A DNA stretch of 64,000 nt from Blakeslea trispora. Lineage: Eukaryota > Mucoromycota > Mucoromycetes > Mucorales > Choanephoraceae. The position numbers and the translations under genes were made by a program. The stretch spans positions 62,001 through 126,000 of the forward strand of contig JAIWNE010000064.1 of the NCBI GenBank assembly GCA_025331445.1. The letters are read 5' to 3'. Positions 21,505-31,448 of this stretch are shown piece after piece. How positions within the stretch are numbered: the stretch's first letter is position 1; every line of letters starts with the position of its first letter. The notes below the pieces were generated by a model. The model had not been told where the DNA came from and did no database searches. It saw nothing but the letters and a program-made list of their open reading frames with translations.

Positions 21505-21879
21505 GCGTAGCGAAGGTGCTAATTTTGTTACCGAACGTAGGTTCGGTTTGTAATATGCTCGTTATAATATACTACAAAATGATCAAAAAATGTACATGAA
21601 TTTAAGCCCCGACCCAAAATAAAAACAAATTTATTTCAAACAGGATAATGAGCTCTAAACAGCAACAAGCTACGAGCATTAAACCAGCTGGGAGGGGGTT
21701 AAGGGGGAGGGTCGTCCCTCCCCCTCACGCGAAGCCAGTATCAGTATCAATATTTTATTACATAATATGCATGATCAATACGATATTTAAGTAGTCACGT
21801 AATTTGCGAAAGCGCCCATCAACGGACTTGATACACGTTTCCTTGGCCTTTTTTTTCATTTATTACTTTCATCATTACT

Positions 21880-23881
21880 ATGCCTGAATCCAATGAACCT
21901 CGCCACTGTAGTGGTTGTAGAACTCACATGCCTAATCCCGGTCGCTTTAGAACCTGCGAAAGCTGTCGTGTAATTACTTGAAACCTATGAATTAAAACTT
22001 TTTCTCTGATTTATATAATAGGCACGTCGAACGAACACTCATCGCACTCGAAACATAAGAGCTTCTGTAGCCAGAAAACCTATGGCTTATATCTCTGAAT
22101 TGAATAGATTTAGCTCTTGGACGCCTGGCCGTATGGACAAGGTGTGCCCACATTGCGGTGCTTTACATTGGACAGCCGAAAAGCCAACTAATGTTCCTGC
22201 TTCTACTTGGAGTTGGGAGTCCTGTTGCAAGCATGGTGCCGTTAAGTTGGATACCCTGAGAGAACCACCTCAGCTTTTAGAAGATTTGTTTGTTGGTAAC
22301 CATGAGTTATCTACTCACTTCTTAAAAAATATCAGGCAATTCAACATGGCTTTTGCTTTTACCTCGGTTGGCTGCAATACTGTGAATACAACAGGTCGAT
22401 CTGGTTCTGGCCCTTCTTCATTTATGATACATGGTGAGCTGTATCATTTGCAAGGACCTGTGAACCATGTTGTTCCGCTGAGTACATCCAACCACAGAGG
22501 TGATGTCCCTTCATATGCACAGCTGTATATCTACGATCCTGCTTTCGGTGTTAGCAACAGAGCCGTCAACAATCCTGACCTAAACGTTGATTTGATTGAG
22601 CAGCTCACTCGCATGCTTCATGCTGAGAATGTCAATCCTTTCATCAGTATTTACAAGCATGCCCATGAGATTTTGAAGGATGAATTCGAGAGACAGACGT
22701 TGAGTGAAGAGGAGCCAATCCCATTCCACGTTAGACTCAGTCCTCAAATGACTATGGAACTAGTTAAAGGAAATGATAGAAGAACGGAAAACTTACCTAC
22801 TACAAGCGAGATAGCAGCTGTGATTCCCACTGAGTTTGCTGGATTCAGCTTCAGAGACATTAGAATCACTTATCGTCACCATGATGAGAACAACAGTGGC
22901 AATTTCATGCGAATCAACCAAACGCATGCAGCATATATGCCTTTACATTATGTTTTGCTCTTTCCGCGTGGTGATTATGGATGGCATTGGGGATTGAGAC
23001 TTACTTCTGTCAGTCGTCCTAACAGTGTTGCTGTAGTTGAGCGTCAGAGAGACAGACTCCCTCAAAGAGCTTATTATCACTTCAGACTTCACACTAGAGC
23101 AAATGAGTTTCCTACTCTTTTTCTTTCTAAAAAGTTGTTCCAACAGTATATTGTTGATGCTTGGGCAATCTGTGATCAGAATAAGCTTGAATGGATCAGA
23201 GATAACCAAAGCAGTTTGTGGGCAGATGTGTATAACGGCCTGACTGATGCTTTGGCCCACGACAACAGAGATTTGAGCTCAATTGGCACAAAGTTTGTCT
23301 TGCCAAGTAGTTACACAGGTGGTCCAAGATTTATGGCCAAAATTTACCAAGACTCCATGGCTTTAGTAAGACATTTTGGTAAACCCACCTTCTTCATCAC
23401 GTTCACAGCAAATCCAAAATGGGAAGAAATCACTAATGAGCTTATCAAGAATCCAAGCAATCAAAGACCCATTCAGACTGCAGCAGATTGTCCAGACTTG
23501 GTTGCTCGGGTCTTCGATTCTAAACTACGTGAGTTCATTCATGATCTTAAGAAAAAGAAAATCTTTGGCAACTATAAGGGCTTAATTCGAACCATTGAAT
23601 ATCAAAAAAGAGGTTTGCCTCATTGCCATCTGTTGCTATTTCTCAAAGGTGAAGATGCAACTTTTCGTGATCCTGAGAAGATTGACGAAGTGATTTGCGC
23701 TGAGTTGCCTTCAGAGGAAGATCACGAGCTCTTGGAGTTAGTTTTTGGACAGATGATGCATGGTCCTTGTGGAAACATCAATCCCAAGTGTCCGTGTATG
23801 GTTCCTGATGCATACGGTGTCTTGAAGTGCACCAAAAAAGTTCCCCAAGCCCTTCCAATCAACCACTGTCGTCATGCCTAA
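21880..23881 (+). pseudogene. Helitron Rep part (N-terminal), ended by a frameshift
   Basis: Exon 1 (21880-21969) encodes MPESNEPRHCSGCRTHMPN and a second Cys pair (CESC). An intron (21970-22021) joins it in frame to the main exon. That exon carries CPHCGALHW, the Helitron_like_N region (MPLHYVLLFPRGDYGWHW) and Rep motifs FFITFTANPKWEEI and the two-His RGLPHCHLLLFL. The frame runs into a stop at 23881. Removing one base near 23834-23845 (AAAAAAGTTCCCC) would make it continuous with the helicase frame. Rep nicks and joins DNA ends in rolling-circle transposition. Confidence 0.88.
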
Positions 23882-26465
23882 TATATACCCTTTGTATCGC
23901 AGACGAATGGATGGGAGGTCTCATCGTGTACAAATTAGAGACAAAGATACCAACGAGATGAAGTCTGTGTATCTGACTAACCAGTATGTTGTACCTTACA
24001 ATCCTTTTTTGACCAAGAAATATAAGGTGCACATCAATGTAGAGCTGTGTGGTAGTGTTGATGCAATCAAGTATATAAACAAGTATGTTTATAAAGGCCC
24101 TGACCGTACTACTGTACACTTGAAAAAAGAAAATGACGAGATTGAAAGATATCTCACAAGCAGATTCATTGGCCCTACTGAAGCTGTATGGCGTCTCTTC
24201 GAATACTCGATGCATGAAGAAGATCCTTCAGTCACTTCACTTGCCATTCATCTTGAAAATGAACAGCCTGTATACTTCGATCCTGAGTCCAGTGCTGAAG
24301 AAATTCAAGGAGTGCTCGACAACACGTGTTCGACTTTGATGGGGGTTTTCAAGTACAACTTGACAAATGAAGATGGTCGCCGATATCTTTATCAAGAATT
24401 TCCTTCGTACTTTACATGGAAAGCACAAGAAAGGAAATGGCAGATCCGTAAAAAGGGATTCTCTGTTGGTAGAATATACTACTGTACACCTACTGCAGGC
24501 GAAAGATTTTTCTTGCGTCTATTGCTCACCGTTGTTCGAGGTCCCACTTCTTTTCAAGATCTGAGAACCGTCAATGGTGTAGTTTATTCTACGTTTCGTG
24601 AGGCATGTCAAGTACTGCACTTGATTGAAGATGACCAAGAATGGTTCAAATGCTTTTCAGAAGCTATTGAATTTGTTTCTGGTTCAAGTTTGCGTTCCCT
24701 TTTTGTGTCTGCGCTTCTATTTCAGGAATTGAATCAACCAAGAGCCCTTTGGGATAGACTCTGCTTAAACATTTGTGATAATTTGGATGTTCGTATGGCA
24801 CGACTTGGTCTTGATGTTCAGTTGAGTAATCTTGATGTATCACATGCTTTTTATCAAGACTTGCCAAAATTAGACTACGGCCTATATCTACTTGAGCAGG
24901 CTCTCACAGATGCTGGTAAGACTCTTTCTTGCTTTGGTATGCCTCTACCGATGTTTAATTGGAGACATCTGCTTGAACGAATGGGTGAGATTGGCAGTAA
25001 TCCAATTCTTCAAGCTGAAATTGGTTATGACAGAGATACTGAAGAGCAGAACTACCAACAGAAGATAGCCATGATGAATGTTGGACAAAGAGCTGCATTT
25101 GATGAGATAATTGATAACATATCGACCAATTCTTCCACTGCGCACTTCTTTCTTCAAGGTCCAGCTGGCACGGGTAAGATTTTCGTCTACAATACCCTAT
25201 GCCATTATTTCAGACGTCAAGGAAAAGTTGTTGTCTGCGTTGCCTCATCTGGTATTGCCTCTCTTTTGCTTCCTGGTGGTCGTACATCATATTCTCGATT
25301 TAAGATCCCCTTGAACATCTTTCCCAATTCTGTCTGTGCAATTAGAAAAAATAGTGACCTTGCTGGTATGTTAAGACAATGTAGCTTGATAATCTGGGAC
25401 GAAGTCCCTATGCAGCATAGATACTGTTTTGAAGCAGTCAGTAGAACCCTACAAGACATTTGCTCGAACTCTGATTCGCTGTTTGGTGGTATTCCTGTTG
25501 TTTTGGGGGGCGATTTTGCTCAAATTGGACCTGTTGTAAAGCATGGTCAACGTCACCATATCGTTGAGGCTTCTTTAGCAAAGTCGTTAGAAATTTGGCC
25601 TAACCTCAAGAAACTCAAGCTTACAGAAAACATGCGCCTATCAGGTAGCAGCCCTATTGATCAAGCATTTTCTCAATGGATTGGTAATTTGTCTTACAAC
25701 TCTTTACTAAATGGAAGAATATCCTTACTACAATATATTCCGCAGTGTCACTCCCTTCCTGAGTTTGTTGATTCCATCTATCCTAAGGAGGCTATGGATC
25801 AAACCTTAGATCCTACTTTCTTTCAAGAAAGAGCTATTATTGCACCTAGAAATGACATGGTAGATGAGATCAATAGATATGTATTAGATCAAATGCCTGG
25901 TGACAAGGTTCTGTTGTTTGCTGTTGATCGTATCTCACAAGAAGACTCCACTGGAGCAGAAGACCGTCAAATGCCAGCTGAGTATCTTCAGAGTTTAAAT
26001 CCTTCTGGACTTCCTCCTTCTGTGCTCGAATTGAAAGTTGGAATGCCTGTCATGATACTAAGAAATATTAGTGCTGAAAAAGGCCTATGCAATGGTACTC
26101 GAGTAACTGTTTTGAGCATTGGTGAGTATCTTCTGAAAGTAAAACTACCAGGTGTTGATGGCTGTGTTGAAGTGATTCCACGCTTTACTCTTTCAACCCT
26201 TGAAAATGAATACCCATTCACTTTAACAAGAAAGCAGTTCCCTGTAAGACCCTCCTTCGCAACGACTATCAACAAGTCACAAGGGCAATCCCTCAAAATT
26301 GTTGGAATAGATCTTCGCTCACCTGTTTTCACGCATGGTCAGCTATATGTTGCTTTATCGAGAGTAACATCTGTATCCGGCCTTTCTGTTTTGCTTGACA
26401 AAAGAAACGGTGCAAAATCAACACATACCGAAAACATAGTTTATCCTGAAATCTTACTTTGCTAA
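23874..26465 (+). CDS. Helitron Rep C-terminal motif and Pif1-type helicase
   Basis: The frame continues the upstream Rep frame after the +1 shift. It starts with the third Rep motif, DAIKYINKYVYKGPDR (tyrosines expected to be catalytic). Helicase motifs follow: Walker A as GPAGTGKIFVYN, Walker B IIWDEVPM, GGDFAQIGPVV, LTENMRL, and the C-terminal TTINKSQGQSLKIVGIDL with YVALSRVTS. The Walker A residue after Lys is Ile instead of the usual Thr/Ser, which should weaken Mg-ATP binding. Without correction of the frameshift, the two halves are separate. Confidence 0.88.
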   Translation: MPNIYPLYRRRMDGRSHRVQIRDKDTNEMKSVYLTNQYVVPYNPFLTKKYKVHINVELCGSVDAIKYINKYVYKGPDRTTVHLKKENDEIERYLTSRFIGPTEAVWRLFEYSMHEEDPSVTSLAIHLENEQPVYFDPESSAEEIQGVLDNTCSTLMGVFKYNLTNEDGRRYLYQEFPSYFTWKAQERKWQIRKKGFSVGRIYYCTPTAGERFFLRLLLTVVRGPTSFQDLRTVNGVVYSTFREACQVLHLIEDDQEWFKCFSEAIEFVSGSSLRSLFVSALLFQELNQPRALWDRLCLNICDNLDVRMARLGLDVQLSNLDVSHAFYQDLPKLDYGLYLLEQALTDAGKTLSCFGMPLPMFNWRHLLERMGEIGSNPILQAEIGYDRDTEEQNYQQKIAMMNVGQRAAFDEIIDNISTNSSTAHFFLQGPAGTGKIFVYNTLCHYFRRQGKVVVCVASSGIASLLLPGGRTSYSRFKIPLNIFPNSVCAIRKNSDLAGMLRQCSLIIWDEVPMQHRYCFEAVSRTLQDICSNSDSLFGGIPVVLGGDFAQIGPVVKHGQRHHIVEASLAKSLEIWPNLKKLKLTENMRLSGSSPIDQAFSQWIGNLSYNSLLNGRISLLQYIPQCHSLPEFVDSIYPKEAMDQTLDPTFFQERAIIAPRNDMVDEINRYVLDQMPGDKVLLFAVDRISQEDSTGAEDRQMPAEYLQSLNPSGLPPSVLELKVGMPVMILRNISAEKGLCNGTRVTVLSIGEYLLKVKLPGVDGCVEVIPRFTLSTLENEYPFTLTRKQFPVRPSFATTINKSQGQSLKIVGIDLRSPVFTHGQLYVALSRVTSVSGLSVLLDKRNGAKSTHTENIVYPEILLC

Positions 26466-26802
26466 AGCGCATTCAACCTTATTTTAATATTTTTTGACTA
26501 TCCAATTAGAAATTTCTCATAAAAACATAATTTATTCTCAATGGTCTTAAAATTTCATAAATGAGGGAGGGGATTGGGGGTTTGTCAGGATCATATCCGT
26601 GAGGCGACGACGACCGTAAAGCGAGCGTAGCGAGTAGGGCGGCTAGTACAAAATAAGACTGTGTAATCTGTGCTTAATCTTCTTTTATTTTAATGTCAGC
26701 GAAGAATTTTAAATTCTATTCTAAGTCTATTGTTGTATTTTTGATCTTCTTTTTCGCTCGCCTGGTCATTACCGCTTAGATTATAGAATTCCATAAGTTA
26801 TA

Positions 26803-27660
26803 ATGACTTCAGACGAGGAAATGCAACAAATGCGTCAGCAATTACTCGAAACTCAAAACCTTCTTCGACAATTGGTAGCACAGGATGAACCTCAAAGCCA
26901 CCTTCATTCTTTTGGCAGACGTCCTCGCTTCGATTGGACACCTGACCTCTTAGTTCAGGACCAGTTTTCACTGGATCGAGACTTGTTTAACACTGAAGTC
27001 TTGTCTGACGAAGCACGTGGCGATTTGATCGACAAATACCCACCAATTAGGCAATTGAATTATCAGCCACCTCTCACAATACCAGAAGCAAAGCATCGTA
27101 TGAACACCTCTCAAACAAAAGAGGATGCCACTCTTAAGCACATACAATATCTCTTGTCGGGTGCGTTCCGTCCTCTGGATATTCTCGCAAGTGAAATCTG
27201 CACCAATGAGATACACAATGACCAATCTCAACGTTTTATTGATATCATCAAGGACTTGCGTTCGTTGATGCTGAATGTGAACGCCAGCATCAGTTCTTCC
27301 CGTACGGACATTGCTTTTAGGGCAGTTAACCCTAACTTTAGAGCCCCATCAAATGGCAACCAAAACTATCTGATGTCCTCAGAGACCTTTCAATCAGCAA
27401 TTAGTCAGCAGACTACTGCAAACAAAGCAATGCGAGAAGCTGGATCTCGTGGTAAGCGCAATGGCAGTCAATCTTCTTCCCGCCCTAATGTAGGAAAGAA
27501 CAATCCGTTTTTTCGAGACGGTCCGCCCATGGGTCAGGGCGGTCACTCCAACTACAACAACAACAACAGTGGCCCTCGGCCTCAACAAAACTCGTTCTCT
27601 CAGCGTCAGAGCACCAATCCGTTCGTCAAGAACACTCATTTCAATGCCAAGAAGCAGTAA
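26803..27660 (+). CDS. DIRS family 2 Gag-like protein
   Basis: 285 residues from ATG 26803. A coiled-coil-like start (EEMQQMRQQLLETQNLL) is followed by a conserved-looking central part (TLKHIQYLLSGAFRPLDIL). The C-terminus is rich in Asn, Gly, Gln and Arg without a zinc knuckle. Placed first in the element, as gag normally is. Confidence 0.8.
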   Translation: MTSDEEMQQMRQQLLETQNLLRQLVAQDEPQSHLHSFGRRPRFDWTPDLLVQDQFSLDRDLFNTEVLSDEARGDLIDKYPPIRQLNYQPPLTIPEAKHRMNTSQTKEDATLKHIQYLLSGAFRPLDILASEICTNEIHNDQSQRFIDIIKDLRSLMLNVNASISSSRTDIAFRAVNPNFRAPSNGNQNYLMSSETFQSAISQQTTANKAMREAGSRGKRNGSQSSSRPNVGKNNPFFRDGPPMGQGGHSNYNNNNSGPRPQQNSFSQRQSTNPFVKNTHFNAKKQ

Positions 27661-27662
27661 CA

Positions 27663-29591
27663 TCCTGCTCCGTGGTAGGAGGAAGGTTGTTCATGTTCCT
27701 TTCCGGCTGGACGACAATTTGCAACAACAACTGGATGCTCTCCGTCGTTCGCGAAGGATATCAAATCCAGTTCCATTCCCCTCCACCCACAACCACTGCC
27801 GGAAAACCAATCATCTGCTTCGATCAGACTCAGGACCCGCTTCTGTCTCAGGAAATAGCGGCTCTCCTAGACAAACAGGCAATCGAAGTAGTGCCATACC
27901 ATCAACAACAAATTCCGGGATTTTACAGCTCTATGTTTGTAATCCCGAAGAAGACAGGCGGGTCCAGACCTGTCTTCAACCTCAAGGCTCTGAACAAATA
28001 TGTGGTGTGTCCAACCTTCAAGATGGAGACTATCCAAGACGTATCTCGACTCCTACAACTTCACGATTGGATGACTTCCATCGATCTCTCCGATGCGTTT
28101 CTTCATATCCCAGTTCACCCTTCCTCACATCGTTTTCTTCAGTTCATTTGGAAAGGAATCACCTATCAGTTCAAGACCACTCCCTTTGGCCTTTCAGTGG
28201 TCCCTTTCCTCTTCACCAAGTTAACCAAGCCTCTCTTGCTTTGGGCTCGTACCCACAACATTCGACTAAGCATGTATCTGGACGACTTGATCATCATCTC
28301 GTCTTCGGAGGACCAGGCAAAACATCACACTTCCTTGGTTATGGGCAAACTTCAGGAGCTGGGTTGGCTTGTCAATCCAAAGAATTCGGTCCTATTGCCA
28401 ACTCAACATTTGGAACAGCTAGGTTTTGTCCTGAACACGGAGAACATGACAGCCAATCTCTCCTCCAAGAAATTGAGGGATCTATGCAGGTCGATCAGCC
28501 AGGTTCTACGGAAGCCATTTCAGCCCCCTCGGGTGGTTATGAGCTTAACGATGCGAATCCAAGCAGCAACATTTGCCATCCTGCCGGCTCGACTGTACAC
28601 CCGCTTTCTTCTTCAACTGACGACAGAATCAGTCTTCAACAGAAAAGATTGGGATGTCCCTGTTCATCTGCCTCCCTCCTGCACCCAGGAATTACAGTGG
28701 TGGAAGGACAATATACACGTGTGGAATGGCCGCAGCCTGATAGCTCAGACCCCAAGCCAGACAATCTATGTCGATGCCAGCGACACGGGTTGGGGTTGCT
28801 TTGCACCACTGGACAACCAGCAGCCACTACTAGCACATGGCTATTGGACACCTACGGAAGCAAACATGTCGATCAACTGGAGAGAACTACAAGCTGCTTA
28901 CCTAGCTTTACAAGCGTTTCCCAACTTGAAGAACATGACAGTGCTGATTCGTACGGACAATACCACTTCTCTCTCATACATCAACAAGCAGGGAGGGACG
29001 AAGTCGAGATCTCTTCTTCTTCTGGCAATCGAACTGTGGAAATGGTGCCTCCAAAGGGGGATCCTCCTCATAGCCCAACACGTCCCAGGAGTCCAGAACG
29101 AGATAGCAGACTACGAGTCTCGCCGCTTCTTCACCAAGAACCTTTGGCAGATTCACCCGTGGATATTCCAAGGATTGGATCGTCTTTGGGGGCCACATTG
29201 TACAGACCTGTTCGCCGATTGGACGACCCACCTCCTACCAAGGTACGTCTCTTGGATGGCGGATCCAGGATCCATTTGGATGGATGCGCTGACCATGGAT
29301 TGGAACAAGCTGTCGAACCCTTATATGAATCCGCCTTGGAATCTGATAGGACGATGCCTCGAAAAAGTTCTTCGCGATCGTGTTCGCCATGTGACAATCA
29401 TCGTCCCATACTGGCCTCAAGCTCTTTGGTATCCTCTACTGCTACGCCTGAGTGTAGCTCCTCCGATCATTCTACCACCGAATTGTGTGTCGACCAAGAC
29501 CCCTTTGACACCACATCCTTTGCACAACCCAACTTGGAGACTCTCCGCGTGGAGGCTATCAAGTCTAGGTTTGCAGCCTCAACTGGCTTGA
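27663..29591 (+). CDS. DIRS family 2 reverse transcriptase / RNase H
   Basis: The frame begins within a few bases of the gag stop, in another phase. The first ATG (27693) lies after the conserved GGRL block, so expression probably uses frameshift or coupled initiation. Motifs: GGRLFMFLSGW, MTSIDLSDAFLHIPVHP, TPFGLSVVPFLFTK, catalytic SMYLDDLIIIS, RNase H IYVDASDTGWGCFA, NWRELQAAY, IRTDNTTSLSYINKQGG and VPGVQNEIADYESR. The DIRS tail TDLFADWTTHLLPRYVSW ends the protein. No stops. Confidence 0.92.
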   Translation, partial: SCSVVGGRLFMFLSGWTTICNNNWMLSVVREGYQIQFHSPPPTTTAGKPIICFDQTQDPLLSQEIAALLDKQAIEVVPYHQQQIPGFYSSMFVIPKKTGGSRPVFNLKALNKYVVCPTFKMETIQDVSRLLQLHDWMTSIDLSDAFLHIPVHPSSHRFLQFIWKGITYQFKTTPFGLSVVPFLFTKLTKPLLLWARTHNIRLSMYLDDLIIISSSEDQAKHHTSLVMGKLQELGWLVNPKNSVLLPTQHLEQLGFVLNTENMTANLSSKKLRDLCRSISQVLRKPFQPPRVVMSLTMRIQAATFAILPARLYTRFLLQLTTESVFNRKDWDVPVHLPPSCTQELQWWKDNIHVWNGRSLIAQTPSQTIYVDASDTGWGCFAPLDNQQPLLAHGYWTPTEANMSINWRELQAAYLALQAFPNLKNMTVLIRTDNTTSLSYINKQGGTKSRSLLLLAIELWKWCLQRGILLIAQHVPGVQNEIADYESRRFFTKNLWQIHPWIFQGLDRLWGPHCTDLFADWTTHLLPRYVSWMADPGSIWMDALTMDWNKLSNPYMNPPWNLIGRCLEKVLRDRVRHVTIIVPYWPQALWYPLLLRLSVAPPIILPPNCVSTKTPLTPHPLHNPTWRLSAWRLSSLGLQPQLA

Positions 29592-30574
29592 ATGCCAACA
29601 CCAAGGATCTCTTGATTGAATCACTCTTAGCAGATACCGCTACAAACCGCTCTTATTTGCCTGCTCAACGCTTGTTCGTTCTGTGGGCACATCACCACCA
29701 TGTCGCCGTGAACACATTTCACTCTGACGACCTGATCAATTTCTTGAGTGATCTGCATCGTAGGAAGAAGTACCAAGTGGCAACTCTTCTCCTTGCTCGC
29801 TCTGCTGTAACTCGCTTCCACGTAAATCCCAATTCTCTCTCCAAAGACGGCAACATCAGCAAATATCTGAATGCGCTGAAGGCCTTGGCCCCGCCAGTCC
29901 GGATTCATCGTCCCACCATTGATCTCTCTCCCACCTTCCGTGCTTTGCGCATGGAAGACCCCTCTACAATGCAGTTTGCACCTCTGCAGAGAAAACTCGC
30001 CTTTCTGCTTGCGTTTGTCTGCTTCTTACGCCCTTCGGATTTGGCTCGTATTCCTTTTGGATCCGTTGTAGTCAAAGACAATCAACAGCTGCTCTTTGAT
30101 GTCGTTGCTCCAAAGGAAAAACGAGGTCACCGTCGCATTATCAAATCTTTCGCGGTAAAACCCCACGCTGATCCATTGATGTGCCCTATCCTTACGCTCA
30201 ATGCTCTCTTGCGTTATCGGTCTCAGGCGCCCTCCTCTTGCACGAATTTGTTTGTGAATACTATTTCACATGCCTCCCCTCTGGCAATTTGTACGATTGG
30301 TATCTGGCCCAAGACCTATGTTAAGCTGTCAACATCTGATAGCAGAGTCTCTGTCCGGTCGCTTGCCTCCTCTCTCGCCTTACGCATGGGAATACCAAAA
30401 GAAGACGTGGTCACAATGGGTAACTGGGCAAACTCTCAGGTCTTTGAAGCTCATTACCGCCGCGAACATTTGAGTCAATTTGATTTCACCAATTCTCTGT
30501 TGTCTTTGTCGGCTGAAGATATTGAGGTTGATGAACAATTCTTTGACGCAGTTGATACTTTAAACTCTGAATAA
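29522..30574 (+). CDS. DIRS family 2 tyrosine recombinase with altered HxxR box
   Basis: The frame is open from 27569, but recognisable recombinase begins around 29522 and overlaps the RT end. N-terminal domain: NRSYLPAQRLFVLWAHH. Catalytic domain: LRPSDLARIPFGSVV (first Arg), VAPKEKRGHRR, then VSVRSLASSLALRMGI where HxxR is expected, MGNWANSQ, and the probable nucleophile Tyr in FEAHYRREHL. The His of HxxR is Val here and also in the decayed copy at 7.3 kb. The start codon is unclear. Confidence 0.85.
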   Translation, partial: AQPNLETLRVEAIKSRFAASTGLNANTKDLLIESLLADTATNRSYLPAQRLFVLWAHHHHVAVNTFHSDDLINFLSDLHRRKKYQVATLLLARSAVTRFHVNPNSLSKDGNISKYLNALKALAPPVRIHRPTIDLSPTFRALRMEDPSTMQFAPLQRKLAFLLAFVCFLRPSDLARIPFGSVVVKDNQQLLFDVVAPKEKRGHRRIIKSFAVKPHADPLMCPILTLNALLRYRSQAPSSCTNLFVNTISHASPLAICTIGIWPKTYVKLSTSDSRVSVRSLASSLALRMGIPKEDVVTMGNWANSQVFEAHYRREHLSQFDFTNSLLSLSAEDIEVDEQFFDAVDTLNSE

Positions 30575-30675
30575 GCACAGATTACACAGTCTTATTTTGT
30601 ATTCTAATTGTCTAAAAGGCAATTTGGTAATCGTGGTCTCAATAAATTCTGAGAGAAATTTATTTCGACACTCAG

Positions 30676-30957
30676 AATCAAAATGTTGCCGAAGTGAAGG
30701 CAGAAAATGTGGTTAACCCCACCCATACTTCTTGGCTCAATCATTTGAAGAACTTATTCTGAATACTTAACCCACCCTGAAAAAAAAAAAATTTGAATTC
30801 TTATCCCTATGCTTGCTTTTCAAGATATAAGGAAGAAAGGGATTTAAAATTTTATTACTATATTTATATGAAAAATAAAGCGTGGCTCTGAGAGCATTAA
30901 CCACATTGGAAGCCGAAACGAAGGCAACTGAGATTGTTTTAGGTACGACAAGCAATC
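30676..30957. repeat. Orphan DIRS 1 end fragment
   Basis: Bases 30676-30905 match the reverse complement of about 15350-15580 (recombinase tail, spacer and inverted repeat). Then, instead of the matching outer end, the fragment continues with the sequence of the opposite outer end (as at 19590-19641, two differences seen). No coding capacity beyond a recombinase tail. Confidence 0.85.
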
Positions 30958-31448
30958 AAACATTTCGTTGTCACTTGTCAGCATTGTTTCACCTTGAACT
31001 AATGCACCCCATTTCCCTTTTTAATCACATTTATTTTGCATAAATAATGAAATTTTATCCCCCCAATTTGGGCCCGTTGCAATCTAACGGGAGTCTCGCT
31101 TAAACTTTTTCAATTTTTGGCTGTCTTCGGCCAAACTTATTTTCAGCGGAATTTTACTCTCTTTTTCACCTTTTTTTGACTTAGAAAAAACAGCTTGGAT
31201 ACTTTTTTCCATCTATCGCCTTCAAAATCTCACTATAACCTCATTCAATGTCTCTAATCATGATGCAGCAAAAAAAAACCCCCCGACACTTTCTTCATTC
31301 ATTTAACATAAAACTACGCATAAAGCGAAAAGTGTTTGTATATACAAAGAAATGTATTTGTAATTACAAAAAAAAACCGGGGATTCAGAACATATACGAT
31401 TTTGGACTCATCAATAGCCATGGCCCTTTGACTCTTTCTACTTCTTTC
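30958..31448. other. Gap, no gene seen
   Basis: Includes a short palindrome near 31070-31095 around GTTGCAATCTAACGG and A-rich tracts. No coding or element ends recognised. Confidence 0.45.

Larger units (their letters stand above)
21505..26646 (+). mobile_element. Helitron, nearly intact
   Basis: Encodes a Rep/helicase protein in + orientation. The 3' end at 26643-26646 reads CTAG after a short GC-rich repeated patch (GCGAGCGTAGCGAG) and is followed directly by T, as expected for Helitron termini. The 5' end is taken as the first base after the Tc1 element, but the exact TC start was not identified. G-rich tracts lie near both ends (21689-21725, 26563-26585). Confidence 0.85.
26647..30601 (+). 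mobile_element. DIRS retrotransposon of a second family
   Basis: Perfect 29-base inverted repeats at 26647-26675 and 30573-30601 (TACAAAATAAGACTGTGTAA at the outer left) bound three + strand genes in three phases: gag, RT/RNase H, recombinase. It abuts the Helitron CTAG end exactly. I could not find the long internal complementary region seen in DIRS 1, so its terminal organisation differs or lies partly outside these repeats. The decayed copy at 5.9-7.6 kb belongs here. Confidence 0.85.
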
